64,000 nucleotides of DNA. Source: Chryseobacterium sp. 7. GTDB lineage: Bacteria > Bacteroidota > Bacteroidia > Flavobacteriales > Weeksellaceae. The position numbers and the translations under genes were made by a program. Shown in pieces: positions 55,195-63,325 of the stretch; position 1 is the stretch's first letter; every line of letters starts with the position of its first letter. Under the pieces are notes generated by a model. The model was not told where the DNA came from. It worked only from the letters and a program-made list of their open reading frames with translations, and ran no database searches. The stretch spans positions 2,914,001 to 2,978,000 of the forward strand of contig NZ_RCCA01000001.1 in the NCBI RefSeq assembly GCF_003663845.1, written 5' to 3'.

Positions 55195-55682
55195 TTCTTA
55201 TACTTGTTTATCCATTTATAAAGTGTAGTCTTAGGAATCTTATATTTTTCCATTATCTGAATCTTACTCATTTCACCGGTATGGATTTGTTCTAAAATAA
55301 AATCAATAACTTCTTTTGTATAGACATTCTTACGAAACTTAGGAAGGCTTATTGTTTGATTTTTTGTTTTAAGACCTGTTGTAGGCGGTGCATATAATAT
55401 CAAGTGCTGTGAATAAAGTCTAAAAAAATCATATTCCAAGAGTTTACTCCACCTCAACAGAATTTCTGAATCAAGACTTTTTTGAAGGTACATTTCTCTT
55501 ACTTCTTTCTGGGAACATTTAAAAAAATTACAGATACGTGATACCTCTATTTCATTATTTTTTACTCCTTGTTCAATTAATTGCCCAATGTGGATACTTT
55601 TGAAATTCATAAAATATAGTAGATCTTTGATTGAATTTGGTAATACTCTTTCTATTTGAATCACCGTTAGCGTTGAAGCCAT
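55191..55682 (-). CDS. HTH protein, first gene of an overlapping pair
   Basis: 163 aa. Residues about 25-100 ('IHIGQLIEQGVKNNEIEVSR', 'ICNFFKCSQKEVREMYLQKS', 'LLRWSKLLEYDFFRLYSQHL') look like a DNA-binding or Xre-like domain common in Chryseobacterium. The C-terminus is an IS3-like HTH ('KIQIMEKYKIPKTTLYKWIN'). Overlap with the next gene shows an operon. The function is unknown; likely a regulator or a domesticated transposase-derived pair. Confidence 0.7.
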   Translation of the reverse strand: MASTLTVIQIERVLPNSIKDLLYFMNFKSIHIGQLIEQGVKNNEIEVSRICNFFKCSQKEVREMYLQKSLDSEILLRWSKLLEYDFFRLYSQHLILYAPPTTGLKTKNQTISLPKFRKNVYTKEVIDFILEQIHTGEMSKIQIMEKYKIPKTTLYKWINKYKK

Positions 55683-55853
55683 GCAGTGATGTTATTGAAA
55701 ATCTATTTTAAGATGTTAGGGTATTCTATTAAAAAAATAAATAGGGATAATTCTTTTTAATATGAAACATCTTATTATTTCGTTTAATTTAAATTTTTAG
55801 ACTGCATTTTAGAATATTTCATTAAAAAGCTGAATTATTTATATTTTTTAATA

Positions 55854-55915
55854 GAAAGCCCCCGTTTGTTCTATCATTTGATTCGTATAATAATAATTTA
55901 AAAACGAGGGCTTTC
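55854..55915. repeat. Inverted repeat after the 605-aa surface gene
   Basis: GAAAGCCCCCGTTT and AAACGAGGGCTTTC (14 bp, one mismatch) are separated by 34 nt. The long loop and missing U-run make it an unusual terminator, but its position 46 bp after the surface gene stop fits a 3'-end structure. Confidence 0.55.
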
Positions 55916-55961
55916 AGAGTAATTATAAATTAAAATAGATTGTATTCTCTTTACTTTACAA

Positions 55962-57779
55962 TTAGTGTGGATTAATTCCTGATACAGCAGCTTTCTTTAG
56001 CCCCCATGCTACAGCATTCATTTCTAATGCTGAATTATAAACGTATGGTGAAGCTGTGTTATCACCATTACCGTATTGTTTTGACACAGGAAGCCAAGTG
56101 CTATTGTTGAATATTGATGGATATCCACCAGGATCCGTATTACCTTGAGTTGCTACTCCTACAGTATCTCCCAGCATAAAGAAATTATAATTATCGTTAT
56201 ACCAAACAGTAGAATAAGAAGGATTTACTTCTATATGTCCCCAATTATTATTAGCCGGAGCTACCTGAACTGATCCTGCAGGAAGAGATCTCATTACAAT
56301 AGTTCCGGTTGTAGTATTATCTTCACCCCAATATTTACCTCCCAGGTTACCGAAAGGTCCATTTATTACCGGATCGTTTGGTAAAATATTGATTGCGTAA
56401 TTATTATCATCATTTGGTACTGCAGGACAATTTACAGTACAGGTTGTCTGCCATGCTAATTCAGATGTTGGCAAATTAAAGATTCCGTTTATTAAAGTCT
56501 GAGCATCTGTTAATCCTGTACCAACCGGGCTGCCAAGACCAGTTGAGTTACTAGCATAGATAAGTACCCCCCCTTTTCTTACATAATCTCTTAGTGCATT
56601 TGTTAAAGCTGCACTGTTTGGAGCAGCATAAGAAAAATACATAATAATATCCGGTGGATTGTTAGTAATATTTGTAGTTGCTGTTGCAGCATCATTTGTA
56701 CTCCAAGCCTGGGTAAAATTCACAATTTTCACAACCCCATTAGGACTAAAGTTTGCATTAAGTGCACTATTTCTTGTACCAGTCCATGAATAAGTACCAT
56801 CATTTCCAATCAGAGCATATGTCATAGCAGGTAATATTACTGGTATAGTAGCAGAACATGTAGCATTTCCGCTAACTGTATTGGCAGTTATTGCAACCTG
56901 AAAATCAGTGTTTACTGTAGGTGTTCCACTTCCTATCAAAGTGATTTGCTGTGTCCCTGTTGAAGTAAATACACCTGAAGCTGAGAAAGTAACACCATTT
57001 ACATTAGGTGTAGAGATATTATATGAGCCTAATGTATTTACATTAACGTTCATCGTAATCGTATTACTAGCTGTAAGCGCTGTCCCTTTTACATAGTTAC
57101 CGTTAACAGTGATAGAAGAACAATTAAGTGCATAAGCTGCAATATCCGGGTTTACAGTTACAGGAACAGTACATGCTGTTTGGGATGTGCTTCCTGAAGA
57201 ACTGATAATGAAGTTATTTGTCCCTACAGCTGTAGGTGTTCCTTGTGCGTACAGTCTTATAGTCTGTGTCCCAGTTGTTGTTAAAGTACCTTGCCCTACA
57301 AACGAATACCCGTTTTCAGGATTAGAAGATGCTGTTATAAGATAAGCACCGGGTTTTGTTACGTTTACTAAAGTGATTGCTATATAATTGGTACCATCTG
57401 TTTCTTTTCCTTTTACATAGGTTCCTTTCAGAGATACGTTAGCACAATCGAAGGTGAATTTAGCATTCCCCATATTTCCACAAAGACTTTTCCATTCCAG
57501 CTCAGGAGCATCCCAGTAATTATAACAGTTCTCAGTGGTATTAAAGATCATCATACTGTTTTCTGCCGTTGCTACTGTGATATTATCTCTTTCTGTTGCA
57601 GTGTAACGCTGTATCATCACACCGTTGTATTTATCTGGTACTCCTGTACTTGCTGGATTCTTTCTTTCCGACACATGTAATCCCGCATTAGAATTTGGGC
57701 GGTCCGTATTGATACCCACCTGGCTATATGCCAATACGGAGAATAATACAGCAAAAATTAAGATTATATTTTTCTTCAT
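55962..57779 (-). CDS. Secreted surface protein with Ig-like repeats and a GATase-like domain
   Basis: 605 aa, signal peptide 'IILIFAVLFSVLAYSQVGIN'. The N-terminal module 'KYNGVMIQRYTATERDN' plus 'NSMMIFNTTENCYNYWDAPE' matches the 'PRV...YYWNG..W' module of other surface proteins here. Two related beta repeats follow ('TFDCANVSLKGTYVKGKETD' and 'LNCSSITVNGNYVKGTALTA'). The C-terminal half ('DIIMYFSYAAPNSAALTNAL', 'YVRKGGVLIYASNST') has the strand/turn pattern of a ThuA/glutamine-amidotransferase-like fold. No sorting domain is seen. Function is unknown. Confidence 0.75.
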   Translation of the reverse strand: MKKNIILIFAVLFSVLAYSQVGINTDRPNSNAGLHVSERKNPASTGVPDKYNGVMIQRYTATERDNITVATAENSMMIFNTTENCYNYWDAPELEWKSLCGNMGNAKFTFDCANVSLKGTYVKGKETDGTNYIAITLVNVTKPGAYLITASSNPENGYSFVGQGTLTTTGTQTIRLYAQGTPTAVGTNNFIISSSGSTSQTACTVPVTVNPDIAAYALNCSSITVNGNYVKGTALTASNTITMNVNVNTLGSYNISTPNVNGVTFSASGVFTSTGTQQITLIGSGTPTVNTDFQVAITANTVSGNATCSATIPVILPAMTYALIGNDGTYSWTGTRNSALNANFSPNGVVKIVNFTQAWSTNDAATATTNITNNPPDIIMYFSYAAPNSAALTNALRDYVRKGGVLIYASNSTGLGSPVGTGLTDAQTLINGIFNLPTSELAWQTTCTVNCPAVPNDDNNYAINILPNDPVINGPFGNLGGKYWGEDNTTTGTIVMRSLPAGSVQVAPANNNWGHIEVNPSYSTVWYNDNYNFFMLGDTVGVATQGNTDPGGYPSIFNNSTWLPVSKQYGNGDNTASPYVYNSALEMNAVAWGLKKAAVSGINPH

Positions 57780-57867
57780 TTGTTTTTTAATTGTTGTGAT
57801 AACAGAAATATAATATCCTGTTAATCCATTTCACATTTAATGTTTTAGAATTGTATTTTATTTGGTC

Positions 57868-58587
57868 CTAACAACTTTTAAAGCTTGTTAGATCCTGAAC
57901 CTTATAAGTATTTGATATATTTTTATACTTAAAACAAATAGGTGGGGGTCTGATTCTAAGATTTTTTATAAAAAAATATAATGGAGAGTTGGTGTTATAC
58001 ACAAGCCATAGATCTAATAAAAAAACAAAAAACGGAATCTGATTTAACCAACTAAAAGTCAGTAATTTAAAATAGCAACCAGATAATAAGGACATGCAAT
58101 ATCTGCCATTTGAAACAGAAAGCCTATAATGTAGACTATTACAGTTTGAAAAGTAAATACTTTTAATTTTTATACGTTTCTTCTCTCTTATTCCATCTAT
58201 ATCTTCATGCAATTTTGTTTTCTGATTAGAAGACTGTACAGACCTTATATCATTAGCTTTTATTTTCCTGTTAATAAGAATATCCTGTAAACTGTATAAA
58301 ACCGTTTCTTTCAAAACAAAAAAGACATCATTTGTTTTTATTTCTTTATTCCTATTCTTTAAGAAAGAAGAATTTTTTGTTTGGATTGGCAGTTGGACTT
58401 CATTAGAAATGTAAGATTCTTCCGAGACAAAAATTAGATCCGAATCATTATTTTGATTATTTTTGCCGCACTTAATTTGTTTCTGTTTTTTTCCAGATTG
58501 CACCCTCGTGCCACAGATAAATACTGCTCCCGGTATAGGAACACCTACTAATATCTTTTTTGCTATAGGCACAATATTTTTTATCAT
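57868..58587 (-). CDS. Hypothetical protein with an RPPP motif, upstream of a surface gene
   Basis: 239 aa. A hydrophobic N-terminus ('IAKKILVGVPIPGAVFICG') is followed by a polar Lys/Asn-rich middle, a hydrophobic stretch ('INQIPFF' region; FVFLLDLWLVYN) and 'KNLRIRPPPICFKYKN' close to the C-terminus. It precedes the surface gene at 55962 by 88 bp on the same strand. The position and the R-P-P-P ending resemble the 51635 gene before the giant surface protein. No family recognised. Confidence 0.55.
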   Translation of the reverse strand: MIKNIVPIAKKILVGVPIPGAVFICGTRVQSGKKQKQIKCGKNNQNNDSDLIFVSEESYISNEVQLPIQTKNSSFLKNRNKEIKTNDVFFVLKETVLYSLQDILINRKIKANDIRSVQSSNQKTKLHEDIDGIREKKRIKIKSIYFSNCNSLHYRLSVSNGRYCMSLLSGCYFKLLTFSWLNQIPFFVFLLDLWLVYNTNSPLYFFIKNLRIRPPPICFKYKNISNTYKVQDLTSFKSC

Positions 58588-58790
58588 TTGTATTTCCCTG
58601 CAAAGTTATACGAACCAATAGGGAATGGGAAAATAAATAGGAAAAAGCATCAATGAAAAGTGATTACTTATTGAAAAAAGCAAACATTATCACTCAGAAA
58701 CAAAATACAATATAACCTACTGAAAAACAAAAAATTAAACAAATGAAAATTGATTTATTATTGGGTATTTCATAAAAAACACAAAAGAAA

Positions 58791-59759
58791 ATGGATAATA
58801 TAAAACTGAGAGAACAGGAAGCTTTACGACTTAAAAAAGAATTGGTAACCAGATATAATTATCTGATGGCAATTATTTTATTAATATATACCCTTATATT
58901 CTTTTTCATTATTAATGACAAACTGGTAGGATATTATTGTCTTGTAGGAACATTTTTTTTAGTTGTCCTGATGTATATTTTCAAAGACACTACTTTTCCA
59001 TCAATATCTTTAGAAAAAAAAGTACAAACTTATCTCATCTTTGCACCATTGTACGTGTTTTTCTTAATATTTTATTTCTGGAAATATACTATTGTTAATT
59101 TTTGCTGGCTGGTTCCCATTCCTTTTGGAGCATATATCTTTCTTGGGAAAAGAAAAGGTTTTATTTATTCAATATATTCATTATCAATATTTATTGTACT
59201 GCTTTTTATAACTACTTTTTTTTCATTTAATTCTATAGAGATTTCATACACAAAAATTCGGTATACAGATATACTTGTAGTCAGCTTCAATATTATAATC
59301 AGCTGTTTATTTGTTTATTATAAAGATAAAATGAAAGAACAGGAGCTGCTTTCTACTATAGAAAAAAGAGAGCAGATCACTCTTCCTATCACATTAGATG
59401 AAGAGGATATTTCAGATGCAAAATCATTGTTTGAAAAAATAGAAAATGAGATGATCACACAAAGATATTTCATTAATCCAAAATTTAATATTTCTCTGCT
59501 AAATACTATTTTAAAATCAAATAATAATTACATATCGAGAGCAATAAGGCTACAAGGGTATCCCAATTTCAACACCTATGTGAATTCACATAGAATTAAT
59601 TATGTGAAGGAACTGATTGAAAAAAACGATCTGGAAAAGATAACACTCATGTATATTTACAGCGAAGCGGGATTCATCAACCAATCTACTTTTAACAGGG
59701 CTTTCAAGCAAATTGTGGGGATGACCCCAAGTGAGTATATACGGGAGGTAAAAAAATAA
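58791..59759 (+). CDS. Membrane-anchored AraC-type regulator
   Basis: 322 aa. Six predicted membrane helices cover residues about 25-175 ('YLMAIILLIYTLIFFFII', 'VGTFFLVVLMYIFKD'). A linker of about 40 residues leads to an AraC HTH ('FNISLLNTILKSNNNYISRA', 'MYIYSEAGFINQSTFNRAFK', ending 'IVGMTPSEYIREVKK'). Membrane-bound AraC-type proteins in Bacteroidota sense envelope signals by an unknown mechanism. It is divergent from the RPPP/surface genes and might regulate them. Confidence 0.8.
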   Translation: MDNIKLREQEALRLKKELVTRYNYLMAIILLIYTLIFFFIINDKLVGYYCLVGTFFLVVLMYIFKDTTFPSISLEKKVQTYLIFAPLYVFFLIFYFWKYTIVNFCWLVPIPFGAYIFLGKRKGFIYSIYSLSIFIVLLFITTFFSFNSIEISYTKIRYTDILVVSFNIIISCLFVYYKDKMKEQELLSTIEKREQITLPITLDEEDISDAKSLFEKIENEMITQRYFINPKFNISLLNTILKSNNNYISRAIRLQGYPNFNTYVNSHRINYVKELIEKNDLEKITLMYIYSEAGFINQSTFNRAFKQIVGMTPSEYIREVKK

Positions 59760-60100
59760 GCCTATCAATATGTTACAACTAAATTCTTAATACATACTGC
59801 TTATTGACAAGATGTGACTGATGACATCTTATAAATCCAAAAGGTTTTAGCATTTCATCATATTCATATATGGGTTTAGAAATTAAATATGCGGTGTTAT
59901 CTTTCAAAAAAAAGTAGTATAATTATTTGATGATTCATATCGCAGAATATCCTGAACAGGGATGAATAATGCTTCTTTCTGACTTAGCTATGCCATTTTT
60001 TTATGATCAAGCGGTAATTTAATAGTACAAAACCAGGTACACTACTAAGTGAAGAGTTATCGGAATGTGTAAAGATGTAAGCCCAATGTGAATTTGGAAT
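59760..60100. other. Intergenic region after the membrane-anchored regulator
   Basis: About 340 bp, AT-rich. No ORF, repeat or RNA was recognised before the terminator at 60101. Confidence 0.5.
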
Positions 60101-60137
60101 AAAACAAATCAGGACGAGTAATACATTCTCGTCCTGA
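60101..60137 (-). terminator. Intrinsic terminator of the T9SS cargo/PKD/barrel operon
   Basis: TCAGGACGAG and CTCGTCCTGA form a perfect 10-bp stem with a 9-nt loop. On the minus strand a U-rich stretch follows. Confidence 0.85.
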
Positions 60138-60176
60138 CATTTTTAGGATAATATTATTCTTAGCTGACTTTTTTAG

Positions 60177-61931
60177 TTAAAAACTGTAATTATAACCTAC
60201 GGTACAGGTCATTTCGTTTACGTTTGGATTTTCAACAGCCTGGTTGCTGCTTCTGAACATCTGAATAAAATTCAGGTCAAAACTATGTTTTTTCCAAGGA
60301 ATATAGTTAGCGCCTAGTCTAAAACCGGTCACGTTAATATTAGCTGTACGGCTTCCCGAATGGTTATAAGAAGTACCAAAACTGGTTTTAAGTTTATCTT
60401 CTTTAAGAAAAGCTTTAGTTACCGTCAGAGCCGGCCCCCAGATTGTGGAGGTCTGAGAGGCAGCAAATGTATGGGTATAATTAAAGGAAGTACCAATACT
60501 CATTTTTTTCTCCGGAAATCCTAAACTGTAGTTGATATTCGCATTATGAAATCTGGACAACCCTCCTTTTCTTACAATTCCATTTTCCCGGCTTACCATA
60601 TCGTTAAGTGAATAATTAATATTAATATTCTGAACCTTTTCTTTGGTGCTGGACAGAACGTAATTGACATTGATATTGGTATTCTGTGAGATCTGTTTAT
60701 AATCTATAGAATCTTTGGGCTGCTGAATCAGCAATGGATTATTGTTGATATTATTAAACTGGTTAAGCTGCCTGTTGGTAAACATCGTAAAATTGGAATA
60801 GCTTGCCGTGATCATCAGCTTATCAGACGCTTTCAAATTTGCATTTACAGCGCCTACCCAACGGCTGGTCTGCTTGAATTTCTGTTCGTCAAGATTATCC
60901 CTTTGTCTGCCTATATTTCCGGAAAGTGCCAATTTATCTTTCCAGAAAGTAAAGGCTGTATTCAGCGTAATATTTTCAAGATCATTATTAAAATAATAAG
61001 CCCCTAACGTTCTGTAGCCGGGATCTATTCTTTCATACTTTACACCAATCATTCCTTTTTTAAGTTTTAAATTGACCCCTCCGTTATATACAGAATAGCT
61101 TTGAAGCGAAGAATTTGAAGTAAGAAATTTTGATGCAATTCCTTTTTTCACAGACGCATTTGAGGAAGCTCTTAAATCCTCCACTAAAGCAGAATTGGCA
61201 TATTCTCCATATACTTCCAGATTTTTATCAATCATAAAACTTCCCGTCATAGACAGTACGAGATTTTCCTGCGGCAGAACTCCTTTTGCATCGGGAGCTA
61301 CGGATAAAGAACTTACATCATCTTTTGCATAAAATCCTATTAGCCCTAATTTATATTTTTCTTTTTCCCACCTGATATATGCTCCGTAGCCCATTCTTCG
61401 GTACGCCGGGATTGTACTCGGGTTTCCGTCATCTTCCACTGCTTTGTTAAGCCTTCCCGTCATTAAAGCCACTTTAAGAGGAATATTCGGAGTAAGTTCT
61501 ACTCCTGCTCCTGTAAACAAAAGTCCATTAAACGTATAGGGCGAAAAGGTCATATTGGCGTCACCAATATATGCCTTGATCCATTTATATTTGGGAGCAA
61601 TGCTTAATCTGTTGAATTTAAAAGGAACCTGATATCCTAACTGGCTTCCCTGGTTGGTAAAGCTGTAGGATATGGGCATCGTCCATTTATAGAGTCCTAA
61701 ATTGAGATTTCCATTGAGAAAATAGGTAAACGGAGCTCTTCCATTGTACACATTAGAATTGTAAAAAACTGAGTTGGCAGAAATTCCTCCACTTATTTTA
61801 AAGGGATTCTTTTTGAGCTCTTCCATGGTTCTCTTTCCCAGGTTTTCGAGATCTACTTCCTGTGCATTACTCATCGTAAAAGCTGAAGTCAAAAGCAATA
61901 AAACAGTGCTTTTTGTATAAATTTTCTTCAT
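60177..61931 (-). CDS. Outer-membrane beta-barrel protein, unknown function
   Basis: 584 aa from the ATG at 61931 ('MKKIYTKSTVLLLLTSAFTM' signal peptide, cleavage near SNAQ). A longer frame overlaps the preceding gene and is rejected. Many alternating amphipathic strands run to a C-terminal aromatic residue ('EMTCTVGYNYSF'), typical of outer-membrane barrels. A conserved segment 'SIAPKYKWIKAYIGDANMTF' is seen in flavobacterial relatives of unknown role. It is the last gene of an operon with a PKD lipoprotein and a T9SS cargo, 10 bp after the former. Confidence 0.72.
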   Translation of the reverse strand: MKKIYTKSTVLLLLTSAFTMSNAQEVDLENLGKRTMEELKKNPFKISGGISANSVFYNSNVYNGRAPFTYFLNGNLNLGLYKWTMPISYSFTNQGSQLGYQVPFKFNRLSIAPKYKWIKAYIGDANMTFSPYTFNGLLFTGAGVELTPNIPLKVALMTGRLNKAVEDDGNPSTIPAYRRMGYGAYIRWEKEKYKLGLIGFYAKDDVSSLSVAPDAKGVLPQENLVLSMTGSFMIDKNLEVYGEYANSALVEDLRASSNASVKKGIASKFLTSNSSLQSYSVYNGGVNLKLKKGMIGVKYERIDPGYRTLGAYYFNNDLENITLNTAFTFWKDKLALSGNIGRQRDNLDEQKFKQTSRWVGAVNANLKASDKLMITASYSNFTMFTNRQLNQFNNINNNPLLIQQPKDSIDYKQISQNTNINVNYVLSSTKEKVQNININYSLNDMVSRENGIVRKGGLSRFHNANINYSLGFPEKKMSIGTSFNYTHTFAASQTSTIWGPALTVTKAFLKEDKLKTSFGTSYNHSGSRTANINVTGFRLGANYIPWKKHSFDLNFIQMFRSSNQAVENPNVNEMTCTVGYNYSF

Positions 61932-61941
61932 AAAAAAAGCT

Positions 61942-63297
61942 TTAAGGTTGTTTTTGTACTTTGATATCCACCACAATATAGGAACCTGGGCCATTAGTCA
62001 CAAAATTTTTGATTTTAATGGCTCCTTTTCTTCCATCTGTGGTCTGGAACAGAACAATTCTAGGAACGATGGAATTGGTAAATGGTGATTTTCCCGCATT
62101 GGTTTCCAATACATTTACAGCAGCAAAATCATCCCCGGAATCCAACGCATCAAAACCTGCCGGAGAAAGCTGTACACCCACAGATTCCTGGGAATTGATC
62201 ACTTTCGTGTGGATCGCATTGGGAATTGCCATAAAGCCGGTATTCTGAACCTCATCCGGTGAAACAAACTGATTGTACAGAAATGATGAATTAAGCCCGA
62301 AGAATGCAAAATCTATTTTGGAACCATTCGTCTGATCCACCTCTCCCTGCTTAATGACAGTTCCTAATTCTGATGAAAAGAAACATCCTACCGAAGCGTG
62401 TGCACTGTTGATTCCCAGTTTGATATCTGAGAATGATAATAAATTAGTATCTGCTAAAACCGTTACCTGTTTTTGTAAGGTTTTGGTTTCTTTATCATTG
62501 GTTGATTTTAAAATGATCGTATAAGTTCCCGCAGCAGGCAGATTGATATCCGGACTGGCAGCTGTGGAAACAGCCGGAACCGCTCCTGCAATTGTCCATT
62601 CATATGAAGTGGCATTTGTGGAGAGGTTGTTAAGATGAATCAATACAGGCGCCTGATAATCATTATCTATTGCATGTACTGTCCAATTGAAATCGATGGT
62701 CATTGCAGGTTTCACGTTGACAGTCTTCTGAGTAGAATAGGTTTCCAATCCGTTGGAAATAGTAAGCTTAATGGTATGATCTCCGGGTGTTGTAAATACT
62801 ACCTGCGGGTTTTCTTCATTGGACGTGGCTGGATTTCCTCCATCAAATTCCCAAAGATATTGAGTAGCTCCCAGTGATTTATTGATCATTTTTAAGGTTA
62901 CCGGAGAGATATCACTTCCCTGCATCTGCCAGTCAAAATCTACACTCACAGCTGCATCTGCTTTTACTTCTATTTCTTTTGTATCTGCATTGCCGTCTTT
63001 ATTGGAGGCTTTTAATTTTATTTTATACACTCCCGGAGCAGCATAAGTAATCGGCTGTGGACTTTTCTCTGTAGAACTTGTGACTGATGCTCCCTCAAAT
63101 GACCATTCATAGGTTTCTGCACCTGTAGACTTATTGGTAATTTCTACTTTTACAGGAACTGAAAAATCATTATTAATCACTTTTATACTAAAATCAGCCT
63201 TTACAGGTATACTTTCCTCTACTGCGCATGCATTGAAAACAGATGCTATTGCAGCAATAAGGAAAATATACCAGCTTAGGTTTTTGTTGAGTTTCAT
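61942..63297 (-). CDS. PKD-repeat lipoprotein
   Basis: 451 aa. Lipoprotein signal with lipobox 'FNAC' (Cys24). Three PKD-like repeats cover about 33-112, 113-195 and 196-282 ('VEITNKSTGAETYEWSFEGA', 'APGVYKIKLKASNKDGNADT'), then a C-terminal domain of about 160 residues ('HASVGCFFSSELGTVIKQ', 'KSPFTNSIVPRIVLFQTTDG') that I do not recognise. Its position between a T9SS cargo and an outer-membrane barrel suggests a cell-surface complex, with this protein as the lipid-anchored part. Confidence 0.78.
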   Translation of the reverse strand: MKLNKNLSWYIFLIAAIASVFNACAVEESIPVKADFSIKVINNDFSVPVKVEITNKSTGAETYEWSFEGASVTSSTEKSPQPITYAAPGVYKIKLKASNKDGNADTKEIEVKADAAVSVDFDWQMQGSDISPVTLKMINKSLGATQYLWEFDGGNPATSNEENPQVVFTTPGDHTIKLTISNGLETYSTQKTVNVKPAMTIDFNWTVHAIDNDYQAPVLIHLNNLSTNATSYEWTIAGAVPAVSTAASPDINLPAAGTYTIILKSTNDKETKTLQKQVTVLADTNLLSFSDIKLGINSAHASVGCFFSSELGTVIKQGEVDQTNGSKIDFAFFGLNSSFLYNQFVSPDEVQNTGFMAIPNAIHTKVINSQESVGVQLSPAGFDALDSGDDFAAVNVLETNAGKSPFTNSIVPRIVLFQTTDGRKGAIKIKNFVTNGPGSYIVVDIKVQKQP

Positions 63298-63325
63298 TGT
63301 TTCTTTACTGTGTTTGTCATGGTTG

